Of a DNA stretch of 64,000 bases, positions 23,190 to 31,615 are shown piece by piece (the stretch's first letter is position 1; each line of letters starts with the position of its first letter). The DNA comes from JBGSUZ01 sp964404895. GTDB lineage: Bacteria > Bacillota > Clostridia > Peptostreptococcales > Acidaminobacteraceae. A program made the position numbers and the translations under genes. The notes below the pieces were generated by a model, which worked only from the letters and a program-made list of their open reading frames with translations, did no database searches and was not told where the DNA came from. The DNA lies in assembly GCA_964404895.1 (NCBI GenBank), contig CAYOLV010000001.1:124001-188000 (forward strand), given 5' to 3'.

Positions 23190-24422
23190 CTAGAAAACCC
23201 AATTACCCTGCTTAAAGAGCGGCACTTCGGTGCCGTTTTTTTCATATGCCACAATTTCCATTTCAGGGCCGCCAATCATAAAGTCCACATGGATCAAACT
23301 GAAGTTGGCACCTTTAGCTTCTAATTCTTCCTGAGTCATTTGAGAACCGTTTCTCATGGCGTAAGCATAAGCTCTGCCAAGGGCTAAGTGAACGGAAGCG
23401 TTTTCATCGAAGAGGGTATTGTTGAAGAGAATACCTGTATTGGAAATAGGGGAGTCGTTTTGAACCAAAGCCACTTCTCCAAGATATTTTGCCCCTTCGT
23501 CGTTGGCGAGAAGGCTTTCAATGACTTCTTTGCCCTTTTCGGCGAAGAAATCTACCACTTTGCCGTCTTTAAAGGTAAAGCCAAAGTCTTCCACCAATTT
23601 GCCGTTGAGGCTAAGGGGTTTTGTGGCTTTTAGCGTACCATTTACTTTTAGTCTGTGAGGGGTAGTGAAGACTTCCTCCGTTGGAATATTGGCTACATAA
23701 CTGCAACCGGCTTGGCTCTCTTTAGAACCGCCCATCCAGAAGTGGTCATCGGCTAAATAGATTTCAAGATCTGTGCCTGGAGCTTTTAAGGTCAGCTTTT
23801 CAAATTGCTGATCGTTGAGGTAATTTTTATATTTTTTCAAGTTCTTGTCATGTGTTTTCCACGCGTCTACTGGATCAGGTTGGCTGACACGGGTAGCGTC
23901 GAAAATTTTATGCCAAAGGGCTTCAATCGCCGCGTCTTCTTCCATTTCTGGGAATACGCTCTTAGCCCAAGCTGGGGATGGCATTGCTACGATAGACCAT
24001 TTGGTTTTACCGGTCATTCTATATTTCATGGCAGGTGCAACGGCTGCAGAAGCAGTTTTTTGATCTTTTGCCACCACTTCCCCTGGTATCATTTTAAGTA
24101 GTTCTGGGTTTGGCGCAGAAATGAAGAGGTGATGGTAATTGTCTTCATACATGGCCACCAATTGATCCACTTTCCATTTAGGATAATTTTCAAAGACAAA
24201 GGCTTGAGCATTTTCGTAGCGAGCTAGTGTCATTTCATCGTCATTAAAGATGAACTCAACGTGTTTGGCACCTGCTTGGTAAGCCTTTCTCATAATGGCT
24301 CGGGCGAGGGGTAGACTGGCTAAGTTGCCGTTAATAATTAAACCTTCTTCAGGCTGTAAATTGATGCCGACATGCACCGCTAAATCAGCATATTTTTCTA
24401 ACATCTGGGGATCCATTTTCAA
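23190..24422 (-). CDS. Aminopeptidase, M29 family
   Basis: A 410-residue cytoplasmic metallo-aminopeptidase of the M29 (AmpS/PepS, thermophilic aminopeptidase) family. Recognisable blocks are YADLAVHVGINLQPEEGL at the N-terminus, FHxSANIPTEEVFTTPH-like SYVANIPTEEVFTTPHRL with a Glu metal ligand, LGEVALVQNDSPISNTGILFNNTLFDENASVHLALG with Glu, His and Asp ligands, and IHVDFMIGG near the C-terminus. TTG 24422 gives the best spacing to AAAGGAG; ATG 24416 and GTG 24431 are alternatives. It is monocistronic and may supply amino acids from imported peptides. Confidence 0.9.
   Translation of the reverse strand: MKMDPQMLEKYADLAVHVGINLQPEEGLIINGNLASLPLARAIMRKAYQAGAKHVEFIFNDDEMTLARYENAQAFVFENYPKWKVDQLVAMYEDNYHHLFISAPNPELLKMIPGEVVAKDQKTASAAVAPAMKYRMTGKTKWSIVAMPSPAWAKSVFPEMEEDAAIEALWHKIFDATRVSQPDPVDAWKTHDKNLKKYKNYLNDQQFEKLTLKAPGTDLEIYLADDHFWMGGSKESQAGCSYVANIPTEEVFTTPHRLKVNGTLKATKPLSLNGKLVEDFGFTFKDGKVVDFFAEKGKEVIESLLANDEGAKYLGEVALVQNDSPISNTGILFNNTLFDENASVHLALGRAYAYAMRNGSQMTQEELEAKGANFSLIHVDFMIGGPEMEIVAYEKNGTEVPLFKQGNWVF
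23220..23242 (+). terminator. Terminator overlapping the 3' end of the convergent gene
   Basis: CGGCAC-TTCG-GTGCCG (23220-23235) is followed by seven Ts. It ends the ABC importer operon. On the other strand the same bases encode NGTEVP of the aminopeptidase. Confidence 0.8.
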
Positions 24423-24665
24423 ATGATTCACTCCTTTTGGATAATTACGCGTTAATTTTTGTGTACTCTGAATGTCTCTTTGGAGAGGTTCCCCACCAGT
24501 TTAACATAAAAGAAGTGCGGCGAATTAAAAATGACAGAAAAGTCAAATTTTTTATATGGCTTGTTTTTTGGTTGGGTATTTCTTTTGGAATGTGGATGGG
24601 GTCAGAAGATGAGGGACTGTCTATAATGAGTCTAAATGAAGCGTTAAGCTTAGGAGGAGACCGTT

Positions 24666-25766
24666 ATGGATGCGCAGAAATATCCCCAATTAGAAATCAA
24701 TCAGGTCAAATTATTGAATAACGTTACGGAAGTTGTCAAAATGTGCGCTAAAGAGAATATTCAGGTGGCGGGTGTGGTTAAGGGCGTCAACGGTGAAATG
24801 GGCGTGGTGGATTGCTTTGTAAAGGGCGGAGCCAGTCAAATAGCCAGTTCTAGAGTTGAACAACTTAGGAGAAGCAAAGAGAAACATTCTCAAATAGAAA
24901 CCTTGTTACTAAGACTACCCATGCAGGCAGAAGTTGAGGAAGTGGTTAAGTGGGCAGACATCAGCCTGAATTCAGAGAGAGAAACCCTTGTTCAACTGAA
25001 TGGGGCTTGTGAGAAAGAGCACCTTGAACATCAGGTTATTTTGATGATGGATCTTGGAGACCTTCGGGAAGGGGATTTTATAGAAAAAGATATCATCGCT
25101 TTAGCCGTATTTGTTGAAAAAGAACTGCCTCACATTACACTGGCGGGAATTGGTACGAACCTAGGTTGTTACGGGGCGATTAAGCCAACGCCAGTGAATT
25201 TAGGGAAACTTTGTGAGACCGCAACAGCTATTGAAAGTGTTATTGGAAGAACTCTTCGCATTGTTTCGGGTGGCGCGACTTCTTCTTTACCCTTATTACT
25301 TGAAGGAAATATGCCTAAGGGCGTGAACCATTTAAGAATTGGAGAAGCCATTTTATTGAATATGGATTTACCTGAAATTTGGGGTGTTCCGTTTCCGAAC
25401 CTCCATCAAGACGCTTTTACTTTAAAGGCGCAAATTATTGAAATCAAAAACAAGCCCAGCTACCCTGTAGGCGAAATTTTCATAGACGCTTTTGGACATA
25501 CCCCTGAATATGAAGACAGAGGCAACCGCAAACGAGCCATTTTAGCCATTGGTAAACAGGATTTTGCCATGGAAGACAAATTGGCACCTGCGGACGAGAA
25601 GACCTTTATTGTGGGCAGCAGCAGTGACCATTTGATTGTGGATATTGAAGAAGCCATATTGCCATATAAAGTAGGGGATGTTATGGACTTTAAAATTTAC
25701 TACGGGCCTATGCTCCACCTTTGCACTTGTTCCTATGTGAGCAAAATTCTTTCAGAAATAATTTAA
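24666..25766 (+). CDS. Alanine/ornithine racemase-like PLP enzyme
   Basis: A 366-residue fold-type III PLP protein of the alanine racemase N-terminal barrel group, close to the ornithine/alanine racemase family of clostridia. The PLP-binding lysine is in GVVKGVNG (about residue 39). GTNLGCYGAIKPTP and RIVSGGATSSLPLL are phosphate-binding barrel segments, and HLRIGEAILL matches the family. The C-terminal beta domain ends with YGPMLHLCTCSYVSK. ATG follows TTAGGAGGAG. It sits immediately upstream of a PLP-dependent MocR regulator. The substrate amino acid is uncertain. Confidence 0.85.
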   Translation: MDAQKYPQLEINQVKLLNNVTEVVKMCAKENIQVAGVVKGVNGEMGVVDCFVKGGASQIASSRVEQLRRSKEKHSQIETLLLRLPMQAEVEEVVKWADISLNSERETLVQLNGACEKEHLEHQVILMMDLGDLREGDFIEKDIIALAVFVEKELPHITLAGIGTNLGCYGAIKPTPVNLGKLCETATAIESVIGRTLRIVSGGATSSLPLLLEGNMPKGVNHLRIGEAILLNMDLPEIWGVPFPNLHQDAFTLKAQIIEIKNKPSYPVGEIFIDAFGHTPEYEDRGNRKRAILAIGKQDFAMEDKLAPADEKTFIVGSSSDHLIVDIEEAILPYKVGDVMDFKIYYGPMLHLCTCSYVSKILSEII

Positions 25767-25776
25767 AAACTACCCA

Positions 25777-25804
25777 AGAGGAGGTATTGCAACCTTCTCT
25801 TTTT
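25777..25804 (+). terminator. Intrinsic terminator
   Basis: AGAGGAGGT (25777-25785) pairs with ACCTTCTCT (25792-25800) with one G-U pair and a short T tract, 10 bases after the racemase stop. It separates that gene from the MocR gene. Confidence 0.65.
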
Positions 25805-25841
25805 GTGTTAAAATAACAAGATTAAAATAGTGAAGGGATGA

Positions 25842-27305
25842 ATGCCTGTGAAAAAAACTTTAGTGGAAGTAAACTGGCAACCAGACCGAAAAGATTCAAG
25901 ACCAGCGTACATACAAATCGCAGATTATTTTTTGAATAAGATTCAGAGTGGTGAGTGGATTGCGGGTTCCTATTTACCAGATCAGAGAAGGCTCTCAAAA
26001 TTATTAGGGGTGAATCGGAGCACGTTGATTAGCGCCCTAGACGAACTTCGTGCCATGGATTTGTTAGAAACCAAAGGTAAGGGTGGCACGGTGATTGCAA
26101 ATACTCAAATCCTTTCACATGGGGTGAAGGCACCTAATTGGAAGGCTCATATTGATGAGGGGTTTCACATTTCGAATTTGGATACCATTCAGATTATCAA
26201 TCGATATGAGTTTACAGAAGGCTATATTCGATTGAGCAGCGGAGAACCTTCTCCTGAACTGTTTCCAAAGGAAATGATGAAAGAAGTTCTAGGCAGCGTG
26301 GCAGATGAAATGACCAACTTGGGTTATGAAGAGCCTAAAGGGATGCTTTATTTACGAGAGCAAGTCTCGAATTATTTAAAGCCTTTTGGAATTCAAGCCC
26401 CGCCTGAAAATATACTCATTGTGTCTGGAGCCCTTCAAGCCATTCAATTAATTTCAATCGGCTTGATGCAGCCGGGGTCAACGGTGTTTTTAGAAAAGCC
26501 TTCCTACTTGTATTCCCTAAATATTTTCCAGTCCATAGGGCTGAGGCGGTCGGCTGTACCTATGGATCAAGAAGGCTTAATACCCAATCAACTTATTCAA
26601 ACCAAGCCCAAACACAGGCAATCTATTCTGTATACAGTTCCAAGCTTTCATAACCCAACGGGAATTGTTATGTCCGAAAGACGAAGAAAAGAGCTTTTAG
26701 AGGTCTGCATCAAAAATCAAATTCCTATTATTGAAGATGACGTTTACCGAGAATTATGGATAGATGAACCTTCACCATTACCTATTAAAAGCTTGGATCA
26801 GAATAATAGCGTTCTATACGTAGGCAGTGTTTCCAAAACCTTGAGCACTGGGCTCAGAATTGGATGGCTGGTAGGACCTGAGGCAGTTATAGAGAGACTG
26901 GGAGATTTGAAAATGCAAAACGATTACGGGTCCAGTTCTCTGTCCCAACTGACAGCAGGCAAATTTCTAGAAAGTGGTCTCTATCAAGCACACAGTGCTT
27001 TTGTCAGAGAAAAACTTAAAATTCGCAGACAAGTCACGATAGAAGCTTTAGAACTCTATTTTAAAGACTTAGCAGATTGGAGCATCCCTCAAGGTGGGTA
27101 TTACATATGGTTAAAGTTCAAGTGGCCTCTTCCTATGAAAGAGTTCTTTGAGGAAGCTTTTATACAAGGTATTTTGGCATATCCAGGATTTTTGTATGAT
27201 AACGAAATGAATCAGTGTTTGCGTATTTCATATAGTTATGCCAGCATTGATCAGTTGGTTTTCGGCATTGAAAAGCTTTCGAAGATAGCAAGGGGGTTGA
27301 GGTAA
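25842..27305 (+). CDS. MocR-type GntR regulator with aminotransferase-like domain
   Basis: A 487-residue transcription factor. Residues about 15-90 are a GntR winged helix (YIQIADYFLNKIQSGEW, then LPDQRRLSKLLGVNRSTLISALDELRAMDLLETKGKGGT). Residues about 120-487 are a fold-type I aminotransferase-like domain with the PLP lysine in GSVSKTLSTGLRIGW and the Asp in PIIEDDVYRELW. MocR proteins (PdxR, GabR) sense PLP or amino acids and usually control adjacent genes. The racemase-like gene just upstream is the natural candidate target. The start could instead be the GTG at 25848. Confidence 0.9.
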   Translation: MPVKKTLVEVNWQPDRKDSRPAYIQIADYFLNKIQSGEWIAGSYLPDQRRLSKLLGVNRSTLISALDELRAMDLLETKGKGGTVIANTQILSHGVKAPNWKAHIDEGFHISNLDTIQIINRYEFTEGYIRLSSGEPSPELFPKEMMKEVLGSVADEMTNLGYEEPKGMLYLREQVSNYLKPFGIQAPPENILIVSGALQAIQLISIGLMQPGSTVFLEKPSYLYSLNIFQSIGLRRSAVPMDQEGLIPNQLIQTKPKHRQSILYTVPSFHNPTGIVMSERRRKELLEVCIKNQIPIIEDDVYRELWIDEPSPLPIKSLDQNNSVLYVGSVSKTLSTGLRIGWLVGPEAVIERLGDLKMQNDYGSSSLSQLTAGKFLESGLYQAHSAFVREKLKIRRQVTIEALELYFKDLADWSIPQGGYYIWLKFKWPLPMKEFFEEAFIQGILAYPGFLYDNEMNQCLRISYSYASIDQLVFGIEKLSKIARGLR

Positions 27306-27364
27306 ACAAGTAAAGGCGAGTAATAAACAAAACATATAAATATTATAATGGGAGGAAAAAAATT

Positions 27365-30300
27365 ATGAAACAAAAGAGACTGATAAGCCTTTTACTGGTG
27401 ATATTGCTTAGTATAGGCGCATTTTCACCTCTTAGCTTTAGTGCTTCAACTATTACACATTCCATGGATATTATTTCCACAGGACTCAGTCTAGCCGTTA
27501 ACGTGATTATAGGACCAGATGGAAAACTCTACATTTCAGAGTATAACGGTGGAAACATCCTTAGAGTTGATCGAGATGGACAAAACAAAGAAACCTTCGC
27601 ATCGGGTTTAAGTCAGCCTATTGGAATGTGTTTTGACAGCGGTGGAAATTTGTACGTGGCTCAGCATGCCGGCTCCCGTGTTGTTAAAATACAACCTGAT
27701 GGAACCAAAACAACAATTAAAGATGGAACGGGTTTTTTAACTGGATTGACTATAGATGACAGCAACAGCAAGCTGTATGCTGTTGATTACACCACGGGAA
27801 AAATATTGAAAATGAATTTAGACGGCACGGGCTCATCTGATTTTGTAACAGGACTGGGAGCCACAAACATTATCGGAATGACCATTGACGGGAATAACAA
27901 CCTTTATGTAGCCGACCGAGCTGGTGGGAAAGTCAAAAAAATTGCACCGGATGCTACAGTCACTGATTTTATTACGGGACTCTCAACGCCAACATGGGTG
28001 ACATTAGGTGATGACGGTTATTTTTATGTTTCTCTTGGGTCAAGAAAAATAGAAAAATATGATGTTTCAGGGCAAAAAGTAGACGAGTTCTTAACGCCGT
28101 CAACAATAGGACATCCATGGGGGACATATATTGACCAAACTGGATGTATTTATTACCAAACATTAGGTTCAATGAGTTGTAAAATTATAGGAACGGCAAA
28201 TACTACAGATAAAACGCACTTAACTTTAACCCTTAATACAACTTTGCCGGAAATGACCTTGGATTCCAATGCTTTTACAATTTCTGGCGTGGCTTCTGGT
28301 TCAACTGTAACTCAAGCGGTAACTTCAGGGTCTAGTATTTTCTTAACCTTAAATCAGAATATTTCTTATACTGATTCCTATCCCAAAGTGAGCTATGCTA
28401 AAACAGGAACTAACAATATTGTCACTTCTGGCGCTGCAATTGAATTTGATAATTTTACTAATATGCCAGTCAAAAACAATGTGCTTGGTGTTTCCAGCGT
28501 TTCTAGCATTTCTAATGTGAATGTGAGCTTTGGGACAGACTTAAGTACGGCAAAAGCTCAACTTCCGACTACAGTAAATGTATCACTAAGCAATGCAACA
28601 ACCACTCCTTCTGCAATCACTTGGAACAACGGTACGCCAGCGTATAATGGTAATGTTGCTGGAAATTATGTATTTTCGGGAACGATTTTTACTTCTGAAA
28701 ATGTTTCAAATCCAAGTAATTTATCAGCAAGTGCCACAGTTGTGGTATCTCCTGCAGTTTTATCTACAGATGCAACCCTTTCAGGGATTAGTTTAAGTTC
28801 TGGAACCCTTACTTTTGATGCAAGTGCCAGGGAATATTCAGTAAGTGTCCCAAATGGGACCACAAGCATAACCATTACACCTGCTGCAAATGAAGCCCAT
28901 GCGACCATGACGATCAATGGCAGTGCATTGGTTAGTGGTAGCGGAACGGTTAATCTCAATGTGGGCAGCAATGCTGTTGTCGTTCTTGTAACAGCACAAA
29001 ATGGCACTACAACTGAAACCTATACACTCAATGTGCAAAGACAAAGTGCTCCGATTTTATCTGCAGATGCAACCCTATCAGGGATTAGTTTAAGTGCAGG
29101 TTCCCTGACTTTTGATGCAAGTGCTAGAGAATATTCAGTAAGTGTCCCAAATGGGACCACAAGCATAACCATTACACCTGCTGCAAATGAAGCCCATGCG
29201 ACCATGACGATCAATGGCAGTGCATTGGTTAGTGGTAGCGGAACGGTTAATCTCAATGTGGGCAGCAATGCTTTTGTCGTTCTTGTAACAGCACAAAATG
29301 GCACTACAACTGAAACCTATACCCTCAATGTGCAAAGACAAAATGCAAGTGCTCCAGAAACACCAAGCCAAGGCGGCGGTGGTGGTGGAGAGGATGTTGT
29401 TACGGTAAAACCTAAGGCAAGTGAAGGTGCGAGTATTGTCATTATCAACGGACAAGAGCAAAGTGCTGGAAAAGAATCAAAAACCACTGTAGAAGGTAGA
29501 ACCGTTGTCACTGTTGAGGTAGAAAACAAGGTCATTGAAAGTAAAATTGAAGAAGTTATGAAAAACAGTTCTCCAGGGTCGAAAAATATGCTTCAAATAC
29601 CTGTACAAACTCAAAACGCAAATATGATAAAAGTACAGCTTACAGGGGACATCGTTAAAAAGCTTGAAACAAATGCCTTCGATGTTTCTGTTAAAAGCGG
29701 TAATATTGAGTATGTGATCCCAGCAGGAGAATTTACAATTAGTAAAGTAGCGGAAAGTCTTGCAATTCTTGAAAAAGATTTGAAAGATATTAAAATTGAG
29801 GTACAAATCACAAATTTACCTCAAGATGTTGTAAATAAGTACAGTGATATTGCAAAAGGAAATGGTGCTGAGTTGGTGTTTCCACCTGTATCCTTTGACG
29901 TGATTGCAAAAACAACTCGAATCGATGGTAAAACTGGAGAAGTATCCATCAATAAGTTCAGCAATTATGTTGAACGTGTTATAGAAGTGCCTTCTAATAT
30001 TGACACATCAAAGGTTACTACAGGTATTGTCTTCAATGCAGTTGGAACCTATAGCCACGTACCAACAGAGGTGTTCCAAAAAGATAGCAAATGGTATGCG
30101 AGAATAAGTTCGGTGACCAATTCAAGTTATTCATTGCTTTGGAATCCTATAACGGTTAAATCGGTGGAAAAACATTGGTCGAAAAATACTGTTAACGATA
30201 TGGCGTCAAGGCTGGTCATCTTTAACACAGAAAGTTTTGACCCTGATAAAGCTATTACAAGAGGCGATTTTGCTGAATATTTGGTGAGAGCTTTAGGCCT

Positions 30301-30706
30301 TTATCGTGAAGGGTTAAAATTAGAGAATAAATTTAAAGACGTTAGTACTGAAGGCGATCGGGAGTTAGGCATTTTGATAGCCAATGAGTACGGACTAGTC
30401 ACAGGTTACACAGATGGCACCTTTAGACCAGATGCATTGATCACAAGAGAAGAAGCCATGATGATGTGTCAAAGAGCCATGAAAATTTCCAAACTTGTTG
30501 GGACAGATGCTAGCAGATACGAAGTTTATACAGACTTCAATCAGGTATCCGCTGGGGCACGTGAATCCGTTAAAGATGTTCTAGCTGCACATGTCTTCAA
30601 CGGCACCACAACAAAATCCATTTCACCTAATAAAAACATAACCTATGCGGAAGCCACTCAGGCAATAAAAAATCTTTTAGTTGCATCAGGTTTAATCAAT
30701 AAGTAA
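27365..30706 (+). CDS. Large surface protein: beta-propeller, cadherin-like repeats, SLH domains
   Basis: A 1113-residue exported protein. Signal peptide 1-27 ends near SFSAS. Residues about 35-285 form an NHL/SMP-30-like propeller (repeated GPDGKLYISEYNGGNILRVD, DSGGNLYVAQHAGSRVVKI, DGNNNLYVADRAGGKVKKI). An Ig-like/bacterial adhesion region follows. Two near-identical cadherin-like beta-sandwich repeats of 99 residues start at about 466 and 565. A GGGGGG linker at about 670 leads to a beta-rich module. The C-terminus (about 935-1113) has three S-layer homology domains (ITRGDFAEYLVRALGL, TGYTDGTFRPDALITREEAMMM) for cell-wall anchoring. A strong terminator follows. Probable adhesin or wall protein; ligand unknown. 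Confidence 0.87.
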   Translation: MKQKRLISLLLVILLSIGAFSPLSFSASTITHSMDIISTGLSLAVNVIIGPDGKLYISEYNGGNILRVDRDGQNKETFASGLSQPIGMCFDSGGNLYVAQHAGSRVVKIQPDGTKTTIKDGTGFLTGLTIDDSNSKLYAVDYTTGKILKMNLDGTGSSDFVTGLGATNIIGMTIDGNNNLYVADRAGGKVKKIAPDATVTDFITGLSTPTWVTLGDDGYFYVSLGSRKIEKYDVSGQKVDEFLTPSTIGHPWGTYIDQTGCIYYQTLGSMSCKIIGTANTTDKTHLTLTLNTTLPEMTLDSNAFTISGVASGSTVTQAVTSGSSIFLTLNQNISYTDSYPKVSYAKTGTNNIVTSGAAIEFDNFTNMPVKNNVLGVSSVSSISNVNVSFGTDLSTAKAQLPTTVNVSLSNATTTPSAITWNNGTPAYNGNVAGNYVFSGTIFTSENVSNPSNLSASATVVVSPAVLSTDATLSGISLSSGTLTFDASAREYSVSVPNGTTSITITPAANEAHATMTINGSALVSGSGTVNLNVGSNAVVVLVTAQNGTTTETYTLNVQRQSAPILSADATLSGISLSAGSLTFDASAREYSVSVPNGTTSITITPAANEAHATMTINGSALVSGSGTVNLNVGSNAFVVLVTAQNGTTTETYTLNVQRQNASAPETPSQGGGGGGEDVVTVKPKASEGASIVIINGQEQSAGKESKTTVEGRTVVTVEVENKVIESKIEEVMKNSSPGSKNMLQIPVQTQNANMIKVQLTGDIVKKLETNAFDVSVKSGNIEYVIPAGEFTISKVAESLAILEKDLKDIKIEVQITNLPQDVVNKYSDIAKGNGAELVFPPVSFDVIAKTTRIDGKTGEVSINKFSNYVERVIEVPSNIDTSKVTTGIVFNAVGTYSHVPTEVFQKDSKWYARISSVTNSSYSLLWNPITVKSVEKHWSKNTVNDMASRLVIFNTESFDPDKAITRGDFAEYLVRALGLYREGLKLENKFKDVSTEGDRELGILIANEYGLVTGYTDGTFRPDALITREEAMMMCQRAMKISKLVGTDASRYEVYTDFNQVSAGARESVKDVLAAHVFNGTTTKSISPNKNITYAEATQAIKNLLVASGLINK
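28760..29048 (+). repeat. Coding tandem repeat, copy 1
   Basis: First copy of a near-identical direct repeat with a period of 297 bases (99 codons), encoding the cadherin-like unit TDATLSGISLSSGTLTFDAS and onward. The very high base identity to copy 2 points to recent duplication or gene conversion. Confidence 0.85.
29057..29345 (+). repeat. Coding tandem repeat, copy 2
   Basis: Second copy of the 297-base repeat. It differs from copy 1 by a handful of bases, for example Thr to Ala after LS and Val to Phe late in the unit. Confidence 0.85.
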
Positions 30707-30710
30707 TTTC

Positions 30711-30750
30711 AAAAAGGGCATTCTCAAATGAGAGTGCTCTTCTTTTTTTT
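30711..30750 (+). terminator. Terminator of the SLH protein gene
   Basis: AGGGCATTCTC (30715-30725) pairs with GAGAGTGCTCT (30730-30740) with G-U pairs, followed by a nine-base pyrimidine/T tract. It lies 9 bases beyond the stop codon. Confidence 0.88.
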
Positions 30751-30756
30751 CGTAAA

Positions 30757-30881
30757 AACCAAAACTCAATTCAGATTCGGGTGCCTTGAAGGCTGATTTA
30801 TCAAGCCGTAAAGGCATTCGGATCTGAATTGCAATGTCGCGGATGCGACAAGGTTGACCGAAGGTCAACCGAGTTTTGGTT
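30757..30881 (+). ncRNA. Cloverleaf-like structured intergenic element, unidentified
   Basis: A 125-base four-way junction. P1 is an 11-bp closing stem (AACCAAAACTC 30757-30767 with GAGTTTTGGTT 30871-30881). P2 is an 18-bp arm (30768-30785 with 30813-30830) that pairs fully only if G-U pairs are allowed in the plus-strand RNA, with an inner GGCTGAT/ATCAAGCC hairpin. P3 is TGTCGC-GGAT-GCGACA (30835-30850). P4 is GGTTGACC-GAA-GGTCAACC (30852-30870). It is not a tRNA: no T-loop, no anticodon arm of standard size and no 3' acceptor pattern. It could be a small RNA, a leader of the next gene, or a mobile repeat. The rest of the gap (30882-30955) holds the promoter described next. Confidence 0.5.
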
Positions 30882-30907
30882 AATCAAGGTGTGGTTAAAA
30901 AAAAACC

Positions 30908-30937
30908 TTTACAATGTAACAATGTTTTGTTACATTA
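30908..30937 (+). promoter_or_regulatory. Promoter with embedded palindromic operator
   Basis: TTTACA (30908-30913) and TACATT (30931-30936) are 17 bases apart. AATGTAACA and TGTTACATT form an inverted repeat covering the spacer and the -10 box, so a dimeric regulator bound here would block RNA polymerase. The DUF4004/MerR-like gene just downstream suggests autoregulation. Confidence 0.6.
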
Positions 30938-30955
30938 ACATCAAGAGGTGATAAC

Positions 30956-31570
30956 ATGATAGAAATTGAAATATCTAAGAAAGAATTATTGGAATTGACC
31001 GGCATTACTTATGGTCAGCTCTACCGATGGAAGCGCAAAGCACTAATTCCAGAAGAATGGTTTATCAAAAGATCCAGCTATACAGGGCAGGAGACTTACT
31101 TTCCAAGGGAAAAGGTACTGGAGCGCATAGACAAAATACTCAACATGAAAGACGATTTTTCCTTAGACCAACTGGCAGACACATTTTCTGTAGCCCCAAA
31201 AGAGGTGGCAATTAATAGTCTCCAACTGGTGGAAAAAGGAATTGTCTCACAAAGGGTCATGGATCAATACAAAACAATGTTCTCTGAGCCTTTACTATTC
31301 GCAGACATTCTAGGCCTTATGATTTGTGAAGAACAGTTGACTGAAGGGTTAATCAGTTTGGAAGAGGGAGAAGCTTTGATTCAGTTTTTAAAGGGTGAAA
31401 TGCCAAGCCTTCCAGAAAAGGCATTTGAACTGAGGTACATGAGAAAACTAGGCATTGGATTCTGGGTGTTGGTGGAAAGTGGCTACCACGTGGTCTTTGA
31501 TCCATCGGCTAAACAGGTACTTGCCTTGTCCATCACAAAATACATGGAAAAAATTAAAACCTTATTATAA
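30956..31570 (+). CDS. YhbD-like (DUF4004) MerR-type DNA-binding protein
   Basis: A 204-residue putative regulator. The N-terminus is a MerR-type helix-turn-helix (KKELLELTGITYGQLYRWKRKALIPEEWFIKR, with YFPREKVLERIDKIL as the wing region), matching the YhbD/DUF4004 family. The rest is helical and contains no recognised ligand-binding motif. ATG follows AGAGGTG. It is 45 bases upstream of a bactofilin-like gene, the same pairing as the yhbD-yhbEF neighbourhood of Bacillus subtilis. It probably controls that gene and itself. Confidence 0.75.
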   Translation: MIEIEISKKELLELTGITYGQLYRWKRKALIPEEWFIKRSSYTGQETYFPREKVLERIDKILNMKDDFSLDQLADTFSVAPKEVAINSLQLVEKGIVSQRVMDQYKTMFSEPLLFADILGLMICEEQLTEGLISLEEGEALIQFLKGEMPSLPEKAFELRYMRKLGIGFWVLVESGYHVVFDPSAKQVLALSITKYMEKIKTLL

Positions 31571-31615
31571 ATCCAATCCTTATAGGAAACTATCTGAAGA
31601 AAAGAGGGAGAAACA

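Noticed and set aside
24437..24721. Open frame of 94 codons with a hydrophobic stretch (FFIWLVFWLGISFGMW)
   Set aside because: It starts at a TTG inside the divergent region without a ribosome site, overlaps the ribosome site and first codons of the racemase-like gene, and resembles no family I know.
28760..29345. CRISPR or non-coding tandem repeat
   Set aside because: The repeat unit is 297 bases, in frame, and encodes a cadherin-like beta-sandwich; there are no spacers.
29020..29461. Two overlapping minus-strand open frames over the surface-protein repeats
   Set aside because: They occur twice only because the coding strand repeats; no ribosome sites and no family resemblance.
30757..30881. 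tRNA or tmRNA gene
   Set aside because: The cloverleaf stems have the wrong sizes, with no T-loop TTC, no anticodon arm and no acceptor-type 3' end.
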